From contig SPCO01000058.1 in assembly GCA_004525275.1 (NCBI GenBank), positions 1 through 8,005 of the forward strand: a stretch of DNA of 8,005 bases, read 5' to 3'. Below are positions 1 to 6,382 of this stretch, one piece after another; position 1 is the stretch's first letter; every line of letters starts with the position of its first letter. The DNA is from Thermomicrobiales bacterium (lineage in GTDB: Bacteria > Chloroflexota > Limnocylindria > Limnocylindrales > CSP1-4). A program made the position numbers and the translations under genes. Below the pieces are notes generated by a model. That model searched no databases, was not told the origin of the DNA, and saw only the letters and a list, made by a program, of their open reading frames with translations.

Positions 1-623
1 CGTTGGAGCGATTCGCGACGGAGATCCGCAATCTCCAGCACACGGAGATCGGCGAGCTTCAGGAGCCGTTCAAGGCTGGCCAGAAAGGCTCCTCGGCCAT
101 GCCCCACAAGCGCAATCCGATCCTCTCCGAGCGGATCGCCGGTCTGGCCCGACTGCTGCGAGGGTACGCCCACACCGCGCTCGAGGACCAGCCGCTCTGG
201 CACGAGCGCGACATCAGCCACTCGAGTGCCGAGCGGGTGATCCTCCCCGACGCGACGATCGTGCTCGACTACATGCTCGTCCGGATGACCGGGCTGGTCG
301 AGGGTTTGCTCGTCCGCTCCGAGCGGATGCGCGAAAACATCGACCGTGGGCTCGGGCTCCACGCATCGTCACACGTCCTGGTGGCGCTCGTCGATGACGG
401 CGGGATGTCGCGTGAGGACGCATATGGCATCGTTCAGCGAGCCGCGCTGCGGGCCGCCGACGAGCGCTCGCCGTTGCGCGACCTCCTGGCGGTCGACCCG
501 GCTGTCGCTCAGCGGCTGTCCTTGGCCCAACTGGACGCCTGTTTCGACGACGCGGCGTATCTGGATCACGTGCCGGAGGTCATCGCCCGGCTGGACGCGA
601 TCGAGGTGTCCGATGCTGGCTGA
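1..623 (+). CDS. purB: Adenylosuccinate lyase, C-terminal part (5' end outside window)
   Basis: Fumarase/aspartase-superfamily lyase acting twice in purine synthesis: it splits SAICAR to AICAR plus fumarate, and adenylosuccinate to AMP plus fumarate. The reading frame is already open at base 1 and complete codons begin at base 3, where TTG is an internal codon rather than a start. The 206 visible residues are about half of a usual 430-450 residue protein. They contain the superfamily signature GQKGSSAMPHKRNP at visible residues 26-39, whose flexible loop carries the catalytic serine, followed by WHERDISHSSAERVILPDA (66-84) typical of bacterial PurB. The C-terminal helical domain runs to the TGA stop at 621-623. 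The last 11 bases overlap the start of purC. The family call is certain; only the missing N-terminal half limits it. Confidence 0.97.
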   Translation, partial: LERFATEIRNLQHTEIGELQEPFKAGQKGSSAMPHKRNPILSERIAGLARLLRGYAHTALEDQPLWHERDISHSSAERVILPDATIVLDYMLVRMTGLVEGLLVRSERMRENIDRGLGLHASSHVLVALVDDGGMSREDAYGIVQRAALRAADERSPLRDLLAVDPAVAQRLSLAQLDACFDDAAYLDHVPEVIARLDAIEVSDAG

Positions 624-1599
624 CGCATACCTTCGCTCCGGAAAGGTCCGCGACCTCTATGAATTGGCCGATCGCCGGTTGGTGTTGGTCGCCTCGGACC
701 GGATCTCCGCGTTCGATGTCGTGCTCCCGACCGTGATCCCCGACAAGGGGCGGATCTTGACCGGCCTCTCGCGCTTCTGGTTCGCGGAAACCAGCGGGAT
801 CGTGCCGAACCATCTGCTCGGGACAGATGTCGGGGTCCTCGACGACACCCTTCGCCTGGCCGTCGGGAACCAGGCATCGGGTCCGGCCGCTGGATCGCTT
901 GCCCAGCTGCGTGGTCGGATCATGATCTGCCGCCCGGCGTCGGTCGTGCCAGTGGAAGCCGTCGTCCGCGGCTACCTCGCGGGCTCGGCCTGGCAGGAAT
1001 ATCGCCAGAAGGGCACGGTTTGCGGTGTGGCCCTGCCAGCGGGCCTCCGCGAGAGCGAGCGCCTCCCCGAGCCGATCTTCACGCCGGCGTCGAAGGCCGA
1101 AATGGGCCAGCACGACGAGAACATGAGTTTCGACGAGATGATCGAGCACCTAGCGGCAGATCGGTCCGCGTCCTCTGCGGGCGCGCTCGCGGAGATGATC
1201 CGCGACTGCTCGCTCCAGTTGTACGGGTATGCCTCGACGGTGGCGGGCCGCGCGGGCATCATCCTGGCCGACACGAAGTTCGAATTCGGTTCGCCGACGG
1301 GACCAGCGCTGGACGGTGACGCGGTGCCGTCCTTGATCCTGATCGACGAAGCGCTCACGCCCGATTCCTCGCGCTTCTGGGATGCTGGCACCTACGAGCC
1401 CGGTCGATCGCAATCGAGTTTCGACAAGCAATTTGTCCGCGATTGGCTGGAGGCGCAGGATTGGGACAAGACGGCGCCCGGCCCGGAGCTTCCTGACGAT
1501 ATCGTCGAAGGTACACGGGCCCGCTATGTCGAGGCCTACGAACGCATCACCGGCGCAAGCTTCGAGCGCTACCTCAAGGAGGATCTCATCGCCCCATGA
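613..1599 (+). CDS. purC: Phosphoribosylaminoimidazole-succinocarboxamide (SAICAR) synthase
   Basis: Cytosolic enzyme joining CAIR and aspartate with ATP to give SAICAR, the substrate of the upstream PurB. It has 328 residues, longer than the roughly 240-residue B. subtilis form and nearer the Ade1-like long form of about 300. Visible motifs are GKVRDLYEL (residues 10-18), ASDRISAFDVVLP (27-39), PDKGRILTGLSRFWF (43-57), family signature 1 VVPVEAVVRGYLAGS (111-125) and signature 2 ILADTKFEFG (217-226). A SFDKQFVRDWL segment (269-279) is also typical. The open frame extends upstream to 346, but that part lies inside purB and has no family similarity. ATG at 613 puts the protein start just before the conserved GKVRDLYEL and is preceded by GAGGTG at 603-608. 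The stop overlaps purS by 4 bases. Confidence 0.97.
   Translation: MLADAYLRSGKVRDLYELADRRLVLVASDRISAFDVVLPTVIPDKGRILTGLSRFWFAETSGIVPNHLLGTDVGVLDDTLRLAVGNQASGPAAGSLAQLRGRIMICRPASVVPVEAVVRGYLAGSAWQEYRQKGTVCGVALPAGLRESERLPEPIFTPASKAEMGQHDENMSFDEMIEHLAADRSASSAGALAEMIRDCSLQLYGYASTVAGRAGIILADTKFEFGSPTGPALDGDAVPSLILIDEALTPDSSRFWDAGTYEPGRSQSSFDKQFVRDWLEAQDWDKTAPGPELPDDIVEGTRARYVEAYERITGASFERYLKEDLIAP
1576..1582 (+). promoter_or_regulatory. Ribosome binding site for purS
   Basis: AAGGAGG, a full match to the usual anti-Shine-Dalgarno complement, lies inside the last codons of purC. It is 13 bases before the purS ATG at 1596, longer than the common 5-9. No other in-frame ATG, GTG or TTG lies closer to it, so the ATG of the ATGA overlap remains the best start. 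Confidence 0.7.
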
Positions 1600-1886
1600 C
1601 CAGCTTCCGGTTCGCCGTCAATGTCACGCCCAAGCCCGGGATCCTGGATCCCGCCGGCCGCGCCGTGGAGGGCAGCCTCGGCCACCTCGGCATCGAGGGT
1701 GTGCAGGACGTCCGGATCGGGCGACGGGCGGAGTTGACGGTCGAGGCGACCGAGGTGACGGTGGCGCGGGCCGTCGTTGAGCGGATGGCGTCCGAGCTCC
1801 TTTCCAATCCGCTCATCGAGGTGTTCGAGATCGAGTCGATCGCCGGCGCATCGTCCGCTACCGATTCGCAGGCGGGGGCGGACTGA
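1596..1886 (+). CDS. purS: Phosphoribosylformylglycinamidine synthase subunit PurS
   Basis: Small structural subunit of the three-part FGAM synthase. In characterised bacterial complexes a PurS dimer bridges the PurQ glutaminase and PurL synthetase and helps pass ammonia between them. It has 96 residues against the usual 80-85. The PurS hallmark NVTPKPGILDPAGRAVEG (residues 9-26) is followed by an LGxxGVxxVRIG segment (about 31-42) and the NPLIEVFEIE strand (71-80). The extra length is a tail from about residue 81, rich in Ser, Ala, Gly and Asp, which looks disordered. The start codon overlaps the purC stop as ATGA, and purQ begins 3 bases after the stop. Position directly before purQ and purL agrees with the role. 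Confidence 0.96.
   Translation: MTSFRFAVNVTPKPGILDPAGRAVEGSLGHLGIEGVQDVRIGRRAELTVEATEVTVARAVVERMASELLSNPLIEVFEIESIAGASSATDSQAGAD
1637..1653. repeat. 17-base perfect inverted repeat inside purS
   Basis: CGGGATCC and GGATCCCG flank a single T. As RNA it could fold with a 6-bp stem and 5-base loop. It starts 41 bases after the purS start and encodes PGILDPAG, a conserved PurS motif, so the symmetry may simply follow from protein sequence and codon choice. There is no T-run after it, so it is not an intrinsic terminator. Confidence 0.35.
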
Positions 1887-1889
1887 CCC

Positions 1890-2636
1890 GTGCCCGTGCG
1901 CGTCGGCGTCGTGGTCTTTCCGGGTAGCAACTGCGATCGCGACACCGTTCGTGCCCTGGACCTGGTCGGTGCCGAGCCGGTCGTCCTGTGGCACGAGCAG
2001 GCTTCGCTCGACAGCGTCGCCGCGGTCGTCCTGCCCGGCGGGTTCGCGTACGGCGACTACGTCCGAGCCGGCGTGATCGCCCGGTTCAGCCCGGTCATGC
2101 GTTCCGTTGCCGAGTTCGCAGGACGGGGTGGGCTAGTGCTGGGGATCTGCAACGGTTTCCAGGTCCTGGCCGAATCCGGGCTGGTGCCGGGGGCCCTGCT
2201 CCGAAACGCCTCGCTGCGCTTTGTTGGGCACGAGGTGGCGATCGCGCCCGTTCGGTCCGACACCGCGTTCACCCGCGGGCTGGAGATCGGACGTGGATTG
2301 CGCATGCCGGTCGCCCATGGCGAAGGTCGCTTCTATGCGGACGCCGTCACGCTCGACGCACTCGAACGCGACGGCCAGGTGCTCTTCCGGTATGTCGACC
2401 CGGCCGGTATGCCGGCCGACCCTGATCACCTGGCCAACCCGAACGGCTCGCTGCGGGCCATCGCGGGGGTCATGAATGCCGCCGGCAACGTCGCTGGCCT
2501 GATGCCCCATCCAGAACGGGCAGCCGAGGTCATCCTCGGTTCGGACGAGGGCTTCGGGATCATCCGTTCGTTGGTCGAGAGTGCGGCGCAGGCCGTCGGT
2601 CAGGGGCCGGCCGTCATCGGGACGGGAGCGCGATGA
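1890..2636 (+). CDS. purQ: Phosphoribosylformylglycinamidine synthase subunit PurQ (glutaminase)
   Basis: Class I (triad) glutamine amidotransferase that releases ammonia from glutamine for PurL to convert FGAR to FGAM. It has 248 residues, slightly longer than the usual 220-235. FPGSNCDRDT (residues 10-19) and LPGGFAYGDYVRAG (48-61) are PurQ-specific. GICNGFQVL (85-93) holds the nucleophile Cys87, and MPHPER (205-210) supplies the partner His207 and Glu209. The triad is intact. The start is GTG at 1890, with a second in-frame GTG at 1896 that would shorten the protein by two residues. The only upstream purine-rich stretch is GGGGG at 1874-1878, which is better spaced for the first GTG. Translation probably depends on ribosomes finishing purS. 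The stop overlaps purL as ATGA. Confidence 0.96.
   Translation: MPVRVGVVVFPGSNCDRDTVRALDLVGAEPVVLWHEQASLDSVAAVVLPGGFAYGDYVRAGVIARFSPVMRSVAEFAGRGGLVLGICNGFQVLAESGLVPGALLRNASLRFVGHEVAIAPVRSDTAFTRGLEIGRGLRMPVAHGEGRFYADAVTLDALERDGQVLFRYVDPAGMPADPDHLANPNGSLRAIAGVMNAAGNVAGLMPHPERAAEVILGSDEGFGIIRSLVESAAQAVGQGPAVIGTGAR
2401..2418. repeat. GC-only hairpin-forming repeat inside purQ
   Basis: CGGCCGG and CCGGCCG pair perfectly around the loop TATG, giving a 7-bp stem of G-C pairs only. It encodes PAGMPAD in the variable region before the catalytic His/Glu. No T-run follows, so it is not an intrinsic terminator; a pause or mRNA stability role is possible but unsupported, and chance in high-GC DNA is the default explanation. 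Confidence 0.35.
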
Positions 2637-4924
2637 GCATCATCGAACTCGAGGTCGAGCCGCTCCATCGGCGCCTGGGCGTCACGGACGATGAACTTGA
2701 GGCCATCCGCGCGCGGCTCGATGGCCGTGATCCGAACGATCTTGAGCTCGCGATGTTCAGTGTCATGTGGAGCGAGCACTGCTCGTACAAGAGTTCGAAG
2801 CCTTTGCTCCGGACCCTCCCGATCGCCGGCGAGGGTGTCGTCGCGGGCCCGGGCGAGAATGCCGGAGTCATATCCATCGGCGACGGACTGGCGGTGGCGT
2901 TCAAGATCGAATCGCACAACCACCCCTCGGCGGTCGAGCCCTACCAAGGCGCGGCGACCGGCGTCGGCGGCATCCTCCGCGACATCTTCACGATGGGCGC
3001 CCGACCGATCGCGGTCCTCGACGCCCTGCGGTTCGGTGACCCGGTAGATCCCAGGACGCGCCACCTGGTCGACGGCGTCGTTCGCGGCGTCGGTGGCTAT
3101 GGCAATTGCGTCGGTGTCCCGACGGTCGGGGGCGAGCTCGTCTTCGACCCGAGTTATGGCGGTAATCCGCTCGTCAACGTCATGGCTATCGGTCTACTCG
3201 AGGAGCGTCGCCTCACGCTGGCCGCCGCGCCCGGCCCGGGCAACCTCGTTGTCCTGTTCGGGTCCACGACCGGCCGTGACGGGATCGGTGGCGCATCCGT
3301 GCTGGCCAGCGCCACGTTCAGCGACGATGACCCGTCGAAGCGACCGTCCGTCCAGGTCGGCGACCCATTCGCCGAGAAACTCCTGATCGAGGCGAGCCTG
3401 GAGCTCATCGATCGCGGATTGGTCGAGGGCCTGCAGGATCTGGGCGCGGGCGGGATCACCTGCGCGACCTCCGAGACCGCCGATCGTGCCGGGACCGGGA
3501 TCCTCGTCGACCTCGACGCGATCCCGCGGCGGGAGCCCGGCCTGGCGCCCTTCGAGGTCATGATCTCCGAGTCGCAGGAGCGGATGTGCGCAGCCGTTCT
3601 GCCCGAGAATTGGGAGGCGGTCCGCGAGGTATGTGACCGCTGGGGCCTGCCGGTGGCGATCATCGGCCGGGTCACCGACGATGGTGACATCGCGATCGTC
3701 CAGGCGGGACAGGAGATCGCGCGGATCCCGGCTCGAGCGCTCACGAGCGATGCGATCGTCCATGACCGTGTGGCCGCGCCGCCGACCCACCGGCGCGACG
3801 CCCCCGCACCCGGTGCCCCGTCGGAGATCAGCGACCGACTTCCCGAACGCGGTACCGATCCGGGGGCCGTCCTGCTGGCCCTGCTTGGGTCCGCCAACTT
3901 GTCGTCGCGACACTCCGTCTTCCGGCAATATGACTCGACGGTCGGCGCGAATACGGTGGCCGGACCGGGTCGCGGCGCTGCGGTCCTGCGCGTCGATGGC
4001 ACGACGAAGGCCCTTGTGGCGACCACGGACGGGAACCAGTCGGTCGGGCGCCTCGATCCGTGGCTTGGTGCCGCGCTGTCGGTCGCCGAGGCGACGCGCA
4101 ACGTGTCGATCACGGGGGCGCGACCACTGGGCGTCACGAATTGCCTCAACTATGGCGACCCGACCCGACCCGAGGCGTTCTGGCAACTGAGCGAGGGGGT
4201 TCGGGGCCTGGCCGATGCGTGCCTGGCCCTCGGACTCCCGGTCACCGGCGGGAATGTCTCGCTCTACAACGAGTCAGCCAGTGGTGCGATCGCGCCGACT
4301 CCTGAGATCGGGGTCGTCGGGCTCCTCGATGACATCGCGACCTTGGTCGGCCCCGCGTTCGTCATGGTCGATGACGCGATCCTCCTGATCGGGGCCGCGG
4401 GACCCGGATTGGTCGGGTCCGAGTATGCCGGCCTGGCTGGCGAGGCGACCGAAGATGCCCCGCCGGCGCTCGATCTCGCTCGCGAGGCCGCCATCCAGCG
4501 CTTCGTTCGGGAGGCGATCAGCCGTGGCCTCGTCGCATCGGCACAGGACATCTCGGGGGGCGGCTTTGGTGTCGCCATCGCCGAGTGCGCGATGTGGAGC
4601 GGCCTGGGGGCCAGCGTCCGACTCGCGATCGGCCACTCACCAGCGGTGGATCTTTTCGGGGAGAGCCCGTCACGACTGGTCCTCACCTGTCGTCCGCGAT
4701 ATGCGGCCGCGTTGGAGCTCCTGGCTCGGCAGCACGGCCTGCCTGCCGAGACGATCGGCAGCGTCGGTGGGGATCGCCTCCGGATCGAGCTGACCCTCGC
4801 CGGGGCGACCGGTGCTGCCGAAGAGCGGGGCGGTTGGGTCGCCGATGCGCTCGAGGTCCCGGTTCGCGACCTCAGCCATGTCTGGGAGCACGGGTTGGCC
4901 CGCGCACTGGGCTGGGAGGGCTGA
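2633..4924 (+). CDS. purL: Phosphoribosylformylglycinamidine synthase subunit PurL (small type)
   Basis: ATP-dependent synthetase subunit of FGAM synthase, working with PurS and PurQ. Its 763 residues fit the short PurL class (about 720-760) and not the 1290-residue fused form. MWSEHCSYKSSK (residues 45-56) carries the family His and Tyr. KIESHNHPSAVEPYQGAATG (91-110) is the first nucleotide/metal-binding segment. DLGAGGITCATSE (269-281) ends in the first AIRS-like C-terminal domain. The second AIRS-like half begins near 415 and includes TTDGNQ (464-469), TGGNVSLYNES (538-548), SGGGFGVA (641-648) and FGESPSR (675-681). A Pro/Ala-rich linker (about 381-399) joins the halves. The expected QYDH is QYDS here (432-435). 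The start overlaps purQ as ATGA, with GGGAG at 2624-2628 as ribosome binding site; purF begins 3 bases after the stop, in the same frame. Confidence 0.98.
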   Translation: MSIIELEVEPLHRRLGVTDDELEAIRARLDGRDPNDLELAMFSVMWSEHCSYKSSKPLLRTLPIAGEGVVAGPGENAGVISIGDGLAVAFKIESHNHPSAVEPYQGAATGVGGILRDIFTMGARPIAVLDALRFGDPVDPRTRHLVDGVVRGVGGYGNCVGVPTVGGELVFDPSYGGNPLVNVMAIGLLEERRLTLAAAPGPGNLVVLFGSTTGRDGIGGASVLASATFSDDDPSKRPSVQVGDPFAEKLLIEASLELIDRGLVEGLQDLGAGGITCATSETADRAGTGILVDLDAIPRREPGLAPFEVMISESQERMCAAVLPENWEAVREVCDRWGLPVAIIGRVTDDGDIAIVQAGQEIARIPARALTSDAIVHDRVAAPPTHRRDAPAPGAPSEISDRLPERGTDPGAVLLALLGSANLSSRHSVFRQYDSTVGANTVAGPGRGAAVLRVDGTTKALVATTDGNQSVGRLDPWLGAALSVAEATRNVSITGARPLGVTNCLNYGDPTRPEAFWQLSEGVRGLADACLALGLPVTGGNVSLYNESASGAIAPTPEIGVVGLLDDIATLVGPAFVMVDDAILLIGAAGPGLVGSEYAGLAGEATEDAPPALDLAREAAIQRFVREAISRGLVASAQDISGGGFGVAIAECAMWSGLGASVRLAIGHSPAVDLFGESPSRLVLTCRPRYAAALELLARQHGLPAETIGSVGGDRLRIELTLAGATGAAEERGGWVADALEVPVRDLSHVWEHGLARALGWEG
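4914..4920 (+). promoter_or_regulatory. Ribosome binding site for purF
   Basis: GGGAGGG ends 7 bases before the purF ATG at 4928, the normal spacing. It overlaps the final codons of purL and fixes the start that leaves Cys directly after Met. Confidence 0.7.
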
Positions 4925-4927
4925 CCG

Positions 4928-6382
4928 ATGTGTGGAGTGTTCGGAGTCGTCCTGCCCGGCGGGGAGCCGACCGACGCGGCATCGATCGCCGCGCTGGGTC
5001 TCTTCGCGCTCCAGCACCGCGGCCAGGAGTCGGCTGGACTGGCCGTCAGCGATGGGGACCAGTTGATGCTCTACAAGGACCTGGGCATGATCAGCTCAGT
5101 CCTCGATGAGCGCCGGTTGCCGAGCCTGCGCGGTCAGATCGCGATCGCGCATTGCCGCTACTCGACGACCGGATCGACCGTCTGGGAGAACGCCCAGCCG
5201 ACCTACCGCCTGGGACCGCGGCGGGCCCTCGCGATCGGCCACAACGGCAATCTCGTCAATACCCGGGATCTGCTCGCCCAGCTGACTGGCGGAAGGGCTC
5301 GCCTACCCGCATCGACCGACACGGAGCTGTTGACCGCGTTGCTGGCCGACGAGCCGGCCGCCGACACGGTCGAGGCGCTGCGCCAGGTCCTGCCGCGCGT
5401 CCGGGGTGCGTACAGCCTGGTCGTCCTCGACGAGCGCCGGGTCATCGGGGTCCGCGATCCATTCGGCTTCCGCCCGCTCGTTCTCGGGCGGCTGCCGGCG
5501 ACCGAGGCGCCCGGCGCCAGCGCGTTGTGGACTGATGAAGATGCATCGGCCGGCTGGTGCCTGTCGTCCGAGACAGCGGCTCTCGACATCGTCGGTGCGG
5601 AATACGTCCGCGACGTCCTGCCCGGGGAGATGGTCATCCTCGAACCCGGCCAGGCGCCGCGCTCGGTCCGCTTCGCCGAGGCGACGCCCGCGCTATGCGT
5701 ATTCGAGCTCATCTACTTCGCGAGACCGGACTCGTACATGGAGGGCCGCAATCTATACGAGGCTCGACGGCTGATGGGGATGCAGCTGGCCATCGAGCAC
5801 CCGATCGACGCGGACCTGGTGATGCCGGTGCCCGATACCGGCGCGCCCGCTGCTGCCGGCTACGCGGAGGGATCGGGATTGCCGTATCGCGAGGGGATGT
5901 ACCGCAATCGGTACGCGGGACGGACCTTCATCCAGCCTTCGGCCGGGCTTCGCCACCGGGGCGTCACGATCAAGCTGAACCCGCTTCGAGAGGTGGTCAA
6001 CGGCAAGCGGCTCATCGTGGTGGATGACTCGATCGTTCGCGGGACGACGACGAAGCGGATCGTGGAGTTGCTGCGCAAGGCGGGCGCGACCGAGGTCCAC
6101 GTCCGGATCAGCGCTCCGCCTATCTACCACCCGTGCTTCTACGGCATCGATACCTCGGTGGAGACTGAGCTGATCGCGGCGACCCACAGTGAGCCCGAGA
6201 TCCAGGAGTTCATCGGGGCCGATTCGCTCGGCTACCTGTCGATTCGTGGTGTGCTGGCGGCGCTTGAGCTGCCATATGAGCGGTTTTGCTTCGCGTGCTT
6301 TGACGGCCACTACCCGGAACCGGTCCCGTACGATGCGAAGAGTCGCAAGTTCATGCTCGAGGAGGCGGTGGTCGGTCGATGA
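4928..6382 (+). CDS. purF: Amidophosphoribosyltransferase (glutamine PRPP amidotransferase)
   Basis: Catalyses the first committed step: PRPP plus glutamine give 5-phosphoribosylamine. It has 484 residues. The N-terminal Ntn glutaminase domain starts MCGVFGVV, with Cys2 as nucleophile, and has LQHRGQESAGL (28-38), RYSTTGS (77-83) and GHNGNLVN (104-111). The C-terminal phosphoribosyltransferase domain has the PRPP loop LIVVDDSIVRGTT (362-374). Four cysteines match the B. subtilis 4Fe-4S ligands: Cys257 (in ALCVFELIYFARPDS), Cys403 (HPCFYGIDTS), and Cys454 and Cys457 (CFAC). No propeptide is possible, because only one codon lies between the in-frame purL stop and the ATG. About 17 extra residues relative to B. 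subtilis as I recall it sit near 190-208, in the glutaminase domain. The pathway's end products normally inhibit this enzyme. The stop overlaps purM as ATGA. Confidence 0.98.
   Translation: MCGVFGVVLPGGEPTDAASIAALGLFALQHRGQESAGLAVSDGDQLMLYKDLGMISSVLDERRLPSLRGQIAIAHCRYSTTGSTVWENAQPTYRLGPRRALAIGHNGNLVNTRDLLAQLTGGRARLPASTDTELLTALLADEPAADTVEALRQVLPRVRGAYSLVVLDERRVIGVRDPFGFRPLVLGRLPATEAPGASALWTDEDASAGWCLSSETAALDIVGAEYVRDVLPGEMVILEPGQAPRSVRFAEATPALCVFELIYFARPDSYMEGRNLYEARRLMGMQLAIEHPIDADLVMPVPDTGAPAAAGYAEGSGLPYREGMYRNRYAGRTFIQPSAGLRHRGVTIKLNPLREVVNGKRLIVVDDSIVRGTTTKRIVELLRKAGATEVHVRISAPPIYHPCFYGIDTSVETELIAATHSEPEIQEFIGADSLGYLSIRGVLAALELPYERFCFACFDGHYPEPVPYDAKSRKFMLEEAVVGR
6359..6365 (+). promoter_or_regulatory. 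Ribosome binding site for purM
   Basis: GAGGAGG lies in the last codons of purF, 13 bases before the purM ATG at 6379. The same long spacing is seen at purS. No in-frame alternative start codon lies between this site and the ATG. Confidence 0.65.

Noticed and set aside
3..5. TTG at base 3 as the start of purB
   Set aside because: The signature motif is only about 26 residues downstream, whereas in full-length PurB it lies far into the protein. The frame simply enters from outside the window.
346..612. An 89-residue N-terminal extension of purC
   Set aside because: The frame is open upstream of 613, but the extension lies inside purB, its translation is unlike any PurC, and ATG at 613 fits the family start.
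3773..3832. Pro/Ala-rich segment in PurL as a sign of a frameshift or gene split
   Set aside because: The frame is continuous and both flanking AIRS-like halves are intact, so it is best read as an inter-domain linker of variable sequence.
3154..4186. Two antisense open frames of about 330 residues opposite purL (3154-4149 and 3194-4186)
   Set aside because: Both are rich in Arg, Ser and Pro with no recognisable motif and lie wholly opposite a certain gene. Long antisense frames are expected in high-GC coding DNA.
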